Positions 1 through 9,566 of a stretch of DNA of 64,000 nt are shown piece by piece. The position numbers were made by a program, and so were the translations under genes. Source of the DNA: Pectinophora gossypiella (lineage: Eukaryota; Arthropoda; Insecta; Lepidoptera; Gelechiidae). The notes beneath the pieces are model-generated. The model searched no databases, was not told where the DNA came from, and was given only the letters and a program-made list of their open reading frames with translations. The stretch's first letter is position 1, and every line of letters starts with the position of its first letter. Where the stretch lies: positions 16,120,001-16,184,000 of the forward strand of contig NC_065406.1 in assembly GCF_024362695.1 (NCBI RefSeq). Direction: 5' to 3'.

Positions 1-956
1 AGCTATATTACGTAGTATTTGTTGTTGAAATTGATTTATAAAGCATACGAAGTTCGTACCTATCGTTTAAAATATTATTCTAATTTTTTAGAACTGTAAT
101 TCGTGAAAATTGAAAAAATCATGGAAAAAAAAGTAAAACTAAAATAATGCCAAGTGTGAATCGCATTATTTTGAGGGGTTCCGTGCCTACAATTGAAAGA
201 ACATTTAGTGAACAAAAACATGAACGTGAATTGATCGTGAATTTTATATTGCTAGTATGTTGTCGTTGTTAATGACAAGCCAAAACATGCATTGGAGGAT
301 CGGGTTTGTAGAGTGGGGAATCTTTTTAAATGTTTGATTTATTGTGTTTCTATGAATTTGTAGTTGTGATGGCAATGGAGATGCATTGTTTTTGAAAGTT
401 TCAGCTACCTAATTGTCACAGTTTAAGAGATATAGAGGAATTTAGGTATTATTCATGGTTTTTGTCTCCAAAAACGGAACCGTTTTTGGATTGTTGACAA
501 GGTGTTGTATTGTACGCGTTTTAGACCCTAAAATAGAACAATCCAGAAGTCACGCCACTTTTCGCGTACACAGAGAAACAGCCAATAAGGTTGAGGAGCT
601 TGGTTTGTGTAGATTATGTAAATTAGAGATGTGTGCGAGAAACGTCAGGCAAATGGTCGAGCGAGTGTTTGGCTTTTTAGAAATTCTACAAAATTGGATA
701 TATTTTTTATCTAAAATTCTGCAGTTCTGATTTGATAAATTAAATAGAATTTGATTAAATAAATAACATCATTAGTATTATAGTCTACTTAAGAATAAAA
801 ATAAAATTAAATGAATATTTTTATGTCAATAAGAAGTATGAGATTTTCAATAAATACCTCGATTGTCAATGTCGGGTAAATGTCATTTGGATGTTTTTGA
901 GGCGCTAGTGGTAGCAATATCGCGATTGCCTGATAGATGAGAGGGAGCATAACGGG

Positions 957-965
957 TATAAAAGG
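957..965 (+). promoter_or_regulatory. TATA box of the giant LTR
   Basis: TATAAAAGG sits in a GC-richer patch (GGGTATAAAAGGGG), with a TTCATTCG initiator-like motif about 30 bp downstream near 991. From about 989 an imperfect 47-bp tandem repeat follows, with units starting ACTTCATTCG and ACTTCGTTGG. The 3' LTR copy is at 10523-10531. This would mark the U3/R border, but no transcript is available to prove it. Confidence 0.55.
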
Positions 966-1415
966 GGTTTTGCACGATTTTTTGGAGGACTTCATTCGTG
1001 GCATGAGTAGCAGAAAGTGCTGTCGGTTTTATAAGAAACTTCGTTGGTGACATTAGCAGCTGGAGGTGCTGCCGGTTTTAGAAAATTCAAGTCGGACTAG
1101 AGTTTCTGTAAGTCGGTAGGGATCCGTTCTGCTGGATTACCAGCTGTCGCGACTTTTGAGAGCTCCGTAGCTCAGGATTACAGTGCGCGATTATTATTTT
1201 GTCAAAATATGTAAATTTGCTCTTTAATCAGCTATTCGAACCTTCCGTGGTGTAGTTGATCGTCTACCGCGCTAGAATAGGGATTAGAATTAGTTTCCGT
1301 GCGTAGATTACGTGAAATATGTAGGTTTTGTCCGACAAAAGTCCGCGGAGTGCGCTGTAGGGACCTTGTTAGGTTTAAACTAGGAAGTGTGGTGTACTAA
1401 TTACCTTTTCTTTCA

Positions 1416-1460
1416 GGCATCGTTGGAAACAGGTCTGAGATCATCAGATCTCAGACGACA
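1416..1460 (+). other. Putative 45-nt mini-exon containing a perfect hairpin
   Basis: A pyrimidine tract and acceptor (CCTTTTCTTTCAG) end at 1415. A donor-like GTACAA starts at 1461. A strong donor, GTAAGT, lies upstream at 1108. The intervening 45 nt contain a 10-bp perfect stem, 1432-1441 with 1446-1455, and a 4-nt loop. The same arrangement is at 10982-11026 in the 3' LTR. It suggests a spliced non-coding transcript within the LTR. Coding capacity is not evident. Confidence 0.35.
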
Positions 1461-2540
1461 GGTACAATTTTACGCTAAAGATAGGGCCCGATAGGAGTAG
1501 GATGTGTCAAAAGTGTGTAGGGAAGCTTGCGAACGTAGGGATCATGTGCTGCTTGTGATTGTTTACCTTTGTTTGTGTTTTGTTATTATTTATGTTATTT
1601 TATGTAGTTTATGTATGTTTATCTATTTAACTTTTTGACTGACACTTTACTGACGCGTAGGGAATGACTGCTTGCGATATATTCTGACTGGATTTTATTA
1701 TCTTATTGGTTATGTTTGGGCTGTGTGTCAATGTTTACAATGAAAATTGTGCATATTGCCGCATAGACTGAACAAAAATGTTCTGCTTGTAGTTCTGTGT
1801 GTTGGGATCCACATTTCGAGGTAATATAATTACTGCCTGGAGATGGGGTGATCAGTATGCAGAATGAGGTATCCTTGTTTTAGAGGTAACCTCATGGATT
1901 TAGATTTTTACCTTATATTGTGAACCTAGACTGTTGGTCCAGGTTGGATTGTAATCTTGCTGTGTTTTATTGTAGTTAGAATTCCCCTGAGGATTCTATT
2001 CGAAAACCAATCTGAAGTTACACAGGGTGAACCTTTATGGTTTACGGCCTGCTACCTCACTGTGTCAATGTAGAATAATTGTAGGAACAGTTGTTGTTAC
2101 CACTGTAACATGGTTCTGGATTGTTCTATAGTGGTGCTTTGGGAGATACAGCTATCTACAGGAGTGGGGCGGTGAGATATTATTATCCATGACCTTCTTT
2201 CTGATATTGGGACAGGATGACCATCCGCCAATATGAGATGAAGCTAGATAATCAGTATCGAGCCAGCGCTGCGACTTGGATAGTCAGGTTGGATTGCCTC
2301 CTCCTGATGAGCGGTTGTGCGTGGCGATGCTTTCGAGTATGAAGACTCTAGCCGATGCCATATAATCAGTATTGTATGGTATGGGTCAACTCTGTCCTCT
2401 TGTGTTATGATGTAAATTTATTATGACCCACTCTGGACCTATCAGCTTATTGTGGCTTATCAAGCCATGTAAATAATACAATTAATTACTAATTTGAATT
2501 GAATTATAAAAGTCTGGATACCATGAGATGAAGGCTTTTG

Positions 2541-2546
2541 AATAAA
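2541..2546 (+). terminator. Polyadenylation signal in the giant LTR
   Basis: AATAAA is followed within 15-25 bases by a GT-rich stretch (CTGTGTTGTTATTT). With the TATA box at 957 this would define an R region of about 1.5 kb and a U5 of about 1.6 kb. The copy in the 3' LTR is at 12107-12112. Other AATAAA hexamers exist in this AT-rich LTR, so the choice is tentative. Confidence 0.4.
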
Positions 2547-2988
2547 CTTATATACTCTGAATCTGTGTTGTTATTTCACCTATGTGACTTAACATGACTT
2601 CTATATACTTACTGTATTGTCCGGGCCTGCCTGGCTTGATTACACTGATATACAAACCAATTCAACACAATTTATTTGTGTTATTTTACTATTCTTTTAC
2701 CTGATAACACCTTAATGTCACTGCTGCTAGTTTGTGACATACCAAACTTTACAACCTATACCTTGTCCGGGGGTTTACCTGGCCTGATTTCACTATGCGA
2801 CATGTTTGCTTACTAATATGCAATATTATTGCAATAATGCATTTATGCATAACAATTACATCCAGTTTGACTGCATATATTCTTGTGATTCATGGTTGGT
2901 ATCATATTCATGACCATCCATCTCACACTCATACTTATTCCTATGGCTGGTGTTATTGCAATGCCGCTGAAGCCATAGTAGGGACGTT

Positions 2989-3280
2989 AGGGACATTTTT
3001 GCTTAGTATACTCGGGGTCAATCCAGTTCGGTAGTCTCTGCTTCTGTTGATCCTCTTGCACTGTGGTGTATTGGGGGGAGGACAGTGATGAGTAGCTGCG
3101 TATTGCCTTCGGTTGCTAAGTCGCTCATTCGTTTTGTTAGGGACCTTTTGCTTAGTATATTTGGGGTCAATCCAGTTCGGTAGTCACTGCTTCTGTTGAT
3201 CCTCTTGCACTGTGGTGTATTGGGGGGAGGACAGTGATGAGTAGCTGCATATTGGCTTCCGGTTGCTAAGTCGCTCACAT
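2989..3280 (+). repeat. Tandem duplication of about 150 bp inside the LTR
   Basis: Two adjacent units share GCTTAGTATA (3001 and 3150), GGGGTCAATCCAGTTCGGTAG and GGTTGCTAAGTCGCTCA (3111 and 3261). They differ by a few substitutions and a one-base indel. The same duplication is at 12555-12846, so it predates insertion of this element. Confidence 0.85.
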
Positions 3281-4081
3281 ACTTACCTTTTTGCGCCATG
3301 GCTATGGTGCTAACTATGCATCACAATGAGTTGTGTTGTTAGATTGGATGTAAATCTGTCTAACTTAAATAATTTTATTACATATGTGAAATTGGTGTTG
3401 GGAAACTCTTCCCTTTACCTACCAACTATTTACCTAATGCTCCTGATATGTCACATATTTTATGTGCTTATCATTCCATAAAAAACCTATATGTTTCTTT
3501 CGGAGAGGGGCCTAAATCAGGGTAGGGCCTCATTCGCCGGTGAGCGTGGTCGGGGCTCGAAACGGCACCCTATACTATTACATTGTTGGTATGGTATTCT
3601 AATCCTTTTCCTATGTTCCTAGGTCTTTTACAATAATAATACTAAATTCCTAAACATATTTCAAATAACTAACTTATATCTTACCTTCTTGTAAGTCTCT
3701 CTTGTTTAATTTGTTTAATTATAAGCTTTAATCAGTGTTATTAAGTTTAGGTTTGCTTGGCGTTGACCTGACTGTTTTTAAACTATAAATATTTATAATA
3801 ACTTCCATTCCATTGCCCTATTACTTAGATACTTACTTGACTTTCTCATTTACAATAGTGACATAATTATAACCTATTTGTATTGTTATTAAGTATATAT
3901 GTAGTATATTAAGTTAGTATTATTCTTTATTTACATGCCCTCAATAACATGCATTCATATCTGACTCAGCTACCTTCATATAAAAGAATTTGAGTTACTA
4001 CAAAACACAACATAAGGTCCTACCTTTATACTAGACGATCACAACAATAATAATGGCCATTTTAATCACTTAATTTGACTA

Positions 4082-4105
4082 TAACCCAGGGTCGAATCCT
4101 GGTCA
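4082..4105 (+). other. tRNA-His T-arm fragment embedded in LTR U5
   Basis: These 24 bases match the T-arm and 3' acceptor side of animal tRNA-His (ACCCAGG-TTCGAATCCTGGTCA), as I remember it, with one substitution (T to G at the start of the T-loop). The fragment is in tRNA sense orientation, 66 bp upstream of the primer-binding site. It is present in both LTRs (13648-13671). It is too short to be a tRNA gene. Confidence 0.6.
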
Positions 4106-4171
4106 TTTAGTCGTGGAGTGGAGTGTGTGGGGTTAATAAGTAAATTATGTAAGGGGGGGTGCGTTACAATT

Positions 4172-4190
4172 TGGTGCCGTGACCATGATT
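4172..4190 (+). other. Primer-binding site for tRNA-His
   Basis: TGGTGCCGTGACCATGATT begins 3 bases after the LTR terminus. It is complementary to the 3' end of tRNA-His including CCA, with one mismatch (consensus CCAGGATT). This fixes the LTR end at 4168 and the orientation of the element as plus. Confidence 0.75.
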
Positions 4191-4214
4191 ATGAGGTCTC
4201 AAATGCTGGGAAAA

Positions 4215-4700
4215 GATTGGATGTCTTGGGGGCGTGAAATTTGATATGTATGTGTATATAACTAGGGGTTTATAAAGATGTGAAATGTTTATGTATGTGT
4301 TAATGTAATCTAAGGGAAACATAAAGACATGTATGTATGGTTAGATTAATGCGGGGGCGTGAAAATTTGATATGTATGTATGTAAAACTATGACTTATAA
4401 ATGTGTGAAGTGTTTATGTATGTATTAATGTAACCTAGGAAAGGCGTAAAGCTATGTATGTACATCAATAATGATGTGGAGGCCTAAAGTTATGTATGTA
4501 CATCAATAATGATGTGGAGAGTAAAGTTATGTATGTATCTCAAGAATTATGAGGGAGCATAAAGCTATGCATGTACCTCAAAATTATGAGGGGTCATAAA
4601 GTTATGTATGTATCTCAAGAATTATATGGGGGCGTAAAGCTATGTATGTACTTAGAGAATTATGTGGGGGCGTGAAGCTATGTATGTATCTTAAATGTCC
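4215..4700 (+). repeat. Degenerate tandem repeats just inside the 5' LTR
   Basis: Two units of about 125 bp start GGGGGCGTGAAA and contain TTGATATGTATGT. About seven shorter units of 40-45 bp follow, built on TAAAGCTATGTATGTAC, TCAAGAATTATG and GGGGGCGT. Repeats here, next to the primer site, could be a packaging or leader structure. That role is inference. Confidence 0.75.
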
Positions 4701-6169
4701 AGCAGGGGCATTCTATTTTTGTGAATAGTAAGGGTTTGAGACTAACCTACCAACCCTGATGTCATAAAGGGGTGAAGTTTGTGTTAAAACGGTTCAATCT
4801 TATGTTTTAATTATCAATTATTATAAATAAGAGACTGATTATCATCAATATTCTAATGTTATTTCATATTATAATAAGTACAGTTGTCATATTCTGTTTG
4901 TTTTTATTTATTATTATTTCACTTTAATTTCACTGTGTATGTCCATGTCATTTTTGTTTTATCTCACTGTGCATGCTTATATTATTTTCTATGTGTCACT
5001 TTCAGTATCCTCTTACTGTGGCCAAGACACCTTTAGCCTAACCACGGTCACATGAGTCTGTGTGATTGGCAGTAAGAAAATCCTTCCTACACCTTCTCCT
5101 TTCCACTATCCGCCTGTTGCCTTAGGTCTCATGGTACAGGTATCCCGCCCTATGTATCTATTTATGTATTTTCTGTGTAGGTATGGCTAGGGCTAGGGCA
5201 GTAGGTCGATAGGCAAAATGACTTGCTAGCATTGTAGGGTTTCGTTCTTGCATAGTTAGGCAGGGCTATATTATCATTCCGAAGCTGTAGGTTATGTAGA
5301 AACATGCGCGTAACTGAAAACAAAATAAAATAGCATTGTAAGCGTGTTGTGAACAAGATGCAAGTGAAGGTTTTCCAACGTACAGGCGTATTATTTTAAG
5401 TAACCAAACTTTTATAATTACCTTGTGTCATCTTTTATATGTTTTTACTAGGTAGAATCTTCTTATTTACGATGATTTCTTTAATAATCACGACGAAATA
5501 ATCGTATTACAACAGATGGTTCTCTCCAGTTGTCAATCTGACATTAAATTTGTTTGTTTTTGGTGTGTCTAAGTACGTAGACAAGGATCATCTTACATAC
5601 AGCCTTGTTTTAAGTTCATAGTTTGACAAAGGCAAACTTTTTTATTAAATAAGCGTGTTTATTTAGTATTTTCATAGATACAATTTATCTAAGGCTATAG
5701 AATGTAATTTGTGATGTTTTGATGTAGGTTTATCTTACTTTTTTAATAAAATAATTAACAAAATCGATCGATCTAAACTAAAATCGATATTAATCGGTTC
5801 GTGTATAGATGCTTTATTTTGCCTGCCATCTGGTGACGAGTAAGAGTATTAGTTTGACATTTTATTAGATAGACTTCGCATAGAGTCTCATATCGACGGA
5901 CAAATTATTAGTTCCGTTGTTCACCGTTAGAGTGCGTTGATATGTATTATTTAATTGTTTTGTTTTGTTTTTTTTATCGTATTTTTTTTTTATTAGATTA
6001 AAATTACATAGGGATTTTAAATGTTTTATTTGCTTGTTTAGTTTATTAACATAAACGCGTTGTTGACCGCAGTTGTGATACGCGGGTAATTTAATAGGGT
6101 TACTATTGACCACGGTAGGTAATTTAGCTAGGGTTAGTGTTGATCAAGGTTATTTTATTAGGTCAATAA

Positions 6170-6400
6170 TCGGAAGGGTCAATAACCGAAAGGGTCAATA
6201 GTCGTGGTCATTGATCGGTTTATTGGTCAAGGTCATTCATACCGGGTCATTGACACGGGGTCATTGATCGGTTTTATTGCTCAAGGTCATTGATACCGGG
6301 TCATTGACACGGGGTCATTGATCGGTTTTATTGGTCAAGGTCATTGATACCGGGGGTCATTAGTCGAGGTCTTTGCCGAGGTCAGGGATAAGTGGTCGTT
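6170..6400 (+). repeat. 54-bp tandem repeat rich in GGTCA
   Basis: Nearly identical units spaced 54 bp apart carry GGTCATTGATCGG, TTTTATTG and TCAAGGTCATTGATACC. TCAAGGTCA falls at 6227-6235, 6281-6289 and 6335-6343. More GGTCA half-sites lie between them and in the degenerate flanks. See the findings for a possible nuclear-receptor link. Confidence 0.8.
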
Positions 6401-6982
6401 GACCGGATTATAGGTTAGGTTATTGACTTGACCTACTTCCATTAGTTCCAATGTTCTCTCATAGATGGCGTTAGTTGTTTTGAAATCATTATCTCTATAT
6501 TTAGATTAAATTGAATTTGATAGATTTAATTTAAATAATTTTAAATAGTTTACTTTTGTTTTGTTTATTACTCAATTATTGAGTTATTATTTATTTATAT
6601 TTGTTTTGTTTTTTTTTACTTTTAATGTTATTATGGTAATTGTTATAAGAGATATTTATTAAATTTATTTTTAAAATAATTATATTCAATAAGGGTTTAA
6701 TTATTCAAATAATTAGGATATTATTAATTATTATGGTTATTTAATAATATTATTGATGTATAATTACGATATTTTTGTTTTTTTTATATGTATAAATATT
6801 TTGACATCACGCTCGTGTTCCCAAAGGAGTAGGCAGTAATATATAATATTATATCTTATATTTAGGGAAGTAATTAGGAAACATTTTAGTATACCTGTCT
6901 ATTTATATGAGTGTAATTGTATATCATTTTATTTTCAAATTTTGCTATTATTTCAGTATTTATTTATTTTACTCTTGCTTCT

Positions 6983-7252
6983 ATGCTGTTCTGGGAGCAT
7001 ATAAAAAACATAGAACGCGTTCAGCTGCTTCTCTTCCCGGGCATGTCGTGAAAACCGACAGAGGGATGGTGTCCTCTGGCATGATGGACTGATGTTGTGG
7101 GCGATGGGCTGATCCTTTGTCGCCATAGGGTTCGTCATATCCATCTTTGGACTTCGTATCGGCGGTGGCTGCAGGTTGTCTTTGATTGCTTGTGGCTCTG
7201 CCCACCCCATTGGGGATTGCGGGCGTGAGTTTATGTATGTATGTATGTTACT
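6983..7252 (+). mobile_element. RTE-tailed retroposon fragment inserted in the internal region
   Basis: The sequence runs to GGGCGTGAGTTTATGTATG with a TATG microsatellite end. The same end is seen at eight or so places in this window. The body, with CTTCGTATCGGCGGTGGCTG and TTGCTTGTGGCTCTGCCCA, recurs in altered form at 41018-41108. It is probably the 3' region of an RTE-clade LINE or a SINE using its tail. No coding sequence remains. Confidence 0.6.
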
Positions 7253-7459
7253 CTTGAGGGGAGTTGGGCGGTCATTCCTGGGGGGAAATTAGGTAAATTG
7301 TCATTGTATATAAGATTTAATAAAGGTTGAATAAGATCTTCTTTCGGAAGTCTTATTATAGTAATATGGAAGTTGCTTTATATATTTCTTAAAAGCTAGG
7401 TTATTGTGGTGTTTCTTTTATTTTTTATAAATTATCACTACGATAAACTACGTAATAAT

Positions 7460-7471
7460 TTAGGGGGCGAT
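7460..7471 (+). other. Polypurine-tract-like sequence before the 3' LTR
   Basis: TTAGGGGGCGAT directly precedes TGTAACAGAACGCACC, which is the inverted match of the LTR end GGTGCGTTACA. The tract is short and interrupted by C and T, so it is a weak polypurine tract. Its position is right for plus-strand priming. Confidence 0.5.
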
Positions 7472-7798
7472 TGTAACAGAACGCACCACAATAATCGTCG
7501 CGGTTGGAGTCATCTAGTTTATTTTCAATAAACTTTAATGTACATCAATAATGTGTACAAATATTTGTCTAAAAGTTAGTAGGTACTTAACAGTAACTAA
7601 AAGGTTTAGTTATGGGGTGAAATATTTTTTCGACTTTTATTTATTATTTTCGTCCTTTTGAATTTATATTTTTATTATTATAATATTCTTTTATTTTTAG
7701 ATTTTAGACAGGGAAAAACCATAATTGGAAATTTGAGAAACATGTAGGCTTTGTTTCACTTTTAGGTTTCATAATTTCTTAGACCTACAAACAAATGG

Positions 7799-7862
7799 AA
7801 TTCAGTGGTCTCTGCTTGCCCTGGTGGGAAGTGGGCGTGAGTTTGTGTATGTATGTATCTAC
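7799..7862 (+). repeat. RTE-type 3' tail inside the 3' LTR
   Basis: GTCTCTGCTTGCCC, then GGGCGTGAGTTTGTGTATG and a TATG run, match the tails at 21517, 35935, 44726 and 49567. It is a short retroposon end within U3. Its partner in the 5' LTR would lie outside the window. Confidence 0.6.
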
Positions 7863-9566
7863 GAACCTATATGGAAGTGATAATGATTTTTTAGTGATTA
7901 TACCATTATGTAAATACTTAATTCTTAATTCGAATCTAGTGTTTCTATAAGGCAACTTTTTTTATTATTTTTATAAATTTAACGCCATCTATTAGCGAAT
8001 AGATTTGGATAAGTGCGTCTACTCGTACATAGATGGAGTGGGAAAAGGACTGACATTTGTGAAAAGCAGGACTTCATTTCTAGGCAGCTTGATAGCTAGA
8101 AGTCATTGTAGTACCATAGCTTGCCAATAGATGGAGCTGTACGATATCAATAAAAATAATCAACCAGGGGATTATTAATGAAACATACTACTTTTCTCCA
8201 AAACTGCTTTATTTACTATTGATGTTCATAATTAACAATGTACCTTTGATGTGAGAAACAGTAGCATGCTTGTAGGCTTAAATCTTTCATCTTGCTAAAT
8301 CTGTCCGTCATTCAAATTTGTTTTCCCATAATTTTCTTTAATATTCTGCAACAGATTCCAGGTTTGGAGTAGATATCTGTCCCTCCTGGATCTTTGGACG
8401 ATTCTGAAAGTAATTCAAACTGAAATTAGGGGTAAATTCTATGTGTGAGCATAACCACTGTCTAGTACCTACTAAGACGATGACTTGCATTTACTTATTG
8501 TTTCTACAGGTATTATTTGTGATTCACAGGACTCTAATAAACTAATAAAAACATGTAAGTACAATAGGAGTAGGATTCATTCTTATTCTCAAAAGATTAT
8601 GAAGGGAGATCAAATCTCATCATGAAAGCCAGTTTTAAGCGAAACCGTTTTGCTAATAACTTTTTATTTTATGTATCAGTCCAGAAACTATTGGTTGATT
8701 TCATGTCTGGTAGGTATGTAATTTACTAATTATTATATTACTCATCAAAAAAACAAGGTTGTTAGTGACTGAGCATATGTAGGAATTTAAGGAATATTTG
8801 AAAAATTTCATCTGTTAATATCTCATTAAATCCTAAACAGATTCAAATAATTCTTGTAGTCCTGATAAGAACTATTTCCCCATACATGGAGTTAAGTAAT
8901 AAAATTTTGCTTGATTGCTGTTTGATAGTTGAAATTATCATAAGAAAAATTGGAACAAATGGTTGAAACAGTGACTTTTTGCACTACGAATTTCTCTATA
9001 AAATACTTAACGAATACAAAAGGTATTTATTAATTTCTTACCTGGCGAGTGAATATTTTATAGGATACATTATAAACATCGTCAAGAAGTCTTCAATCTT
9101 ACTAATTATTGTAGCTAAAACCCGTACGTTGCATCTTATTTTGTCTTCCTTCCATTATGATTCCCACTATTCTGTAGTCATATTAAACACAATCTGAAAG
9201 GTTTAATAATTATATTTAACACAAAAAGTACACTAATTGTCCAAACAATACAAACCACACTACTTGATTCAACTGTTTTGTTTAACTGTGAGAACGAATG
9301 AAGGATATGTTCAGTTTACGTCACAGGAATACATAGATTATAAAAAGGCATACGAAATTTTAGAGTTTGTTAATTAGGATTCGAGATAAGGATGTTATTT
9401 TGAAAGAATATGTACGAATTTATGGAATAAAATTATTTAAAATACAAAAATAGACATTAGGATAGTTTGAATTTTCGCGGGAGTAGCAAGCACCAAAAGG
9501 GTGTCGATGTAAAAATATATGAATGAAGGGTTTTGAGCTGGTATATTTTACAAAATTGAAAATAAT
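7863..9566 (+). other. U3 portion of the 3' LTR with no recognised content
   Basis: This is AT-rich sequence with no open frame longer than 72 codons and no family I recognise. It belongs to the LTR by position only. The matching part of the 5' LTR is outside the window. Confidence 0.5.

Larger units (their letters stand above)
1..4168 (+). mobile_element. 5' LTR (3' two-thirds) of a giant-LTR non-coding retroelement
   Basis: This stretch recurs at 9567-13734 with a constant offset of 9566 bp, and I noticed no difference between the copies. It ends in GGTGCGTTACA and is followed after 3 bases by a tRNA-His primer-binding site, so it is the right-hand part of a 5' LTR. The left 2.1 kb lies outside the window. 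Small open frames inside it (91, 65, 79 and 93 codons) are identical in both copies only because the LTRs are duplicates. I recognise no protein in them. The near identity implies a recent insertion. Confidence 0.8.
4169..7471 (+). mobile_element. Non-coding internal region of the giant-LTR element
   Basis: The 3.3 kb between the LTRs contains no recognisable gag, protease, reverse transcriptase or integrase in any frame. The longest open frame is about 85 codons. It holds the primer-binding site, a block of degenerate short tandem repeats, a 54-bp tandem repeat, long AT-rich stretches and an RTE-type insertion. A large LTR with a non-coding internal region matches the LARD concept (large retrotransposon derivative), which would need proteins from another element. 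I do not know the autonomous partner. Confidence 0.7.

Noticed and set aside
455..730. 91-codon open frame, identical at 10021-10296
   Set aside because: The identity is explained by the LTR duplication. No domain, no homology I recognise, and the frame lies upstream of the TATA box in U3.
3018..3299. 93-codon minus-strand frame with an internal repeat
   Set aside because: It only reflects the 150-bp tandem duplication in the LTR read on the other strand.
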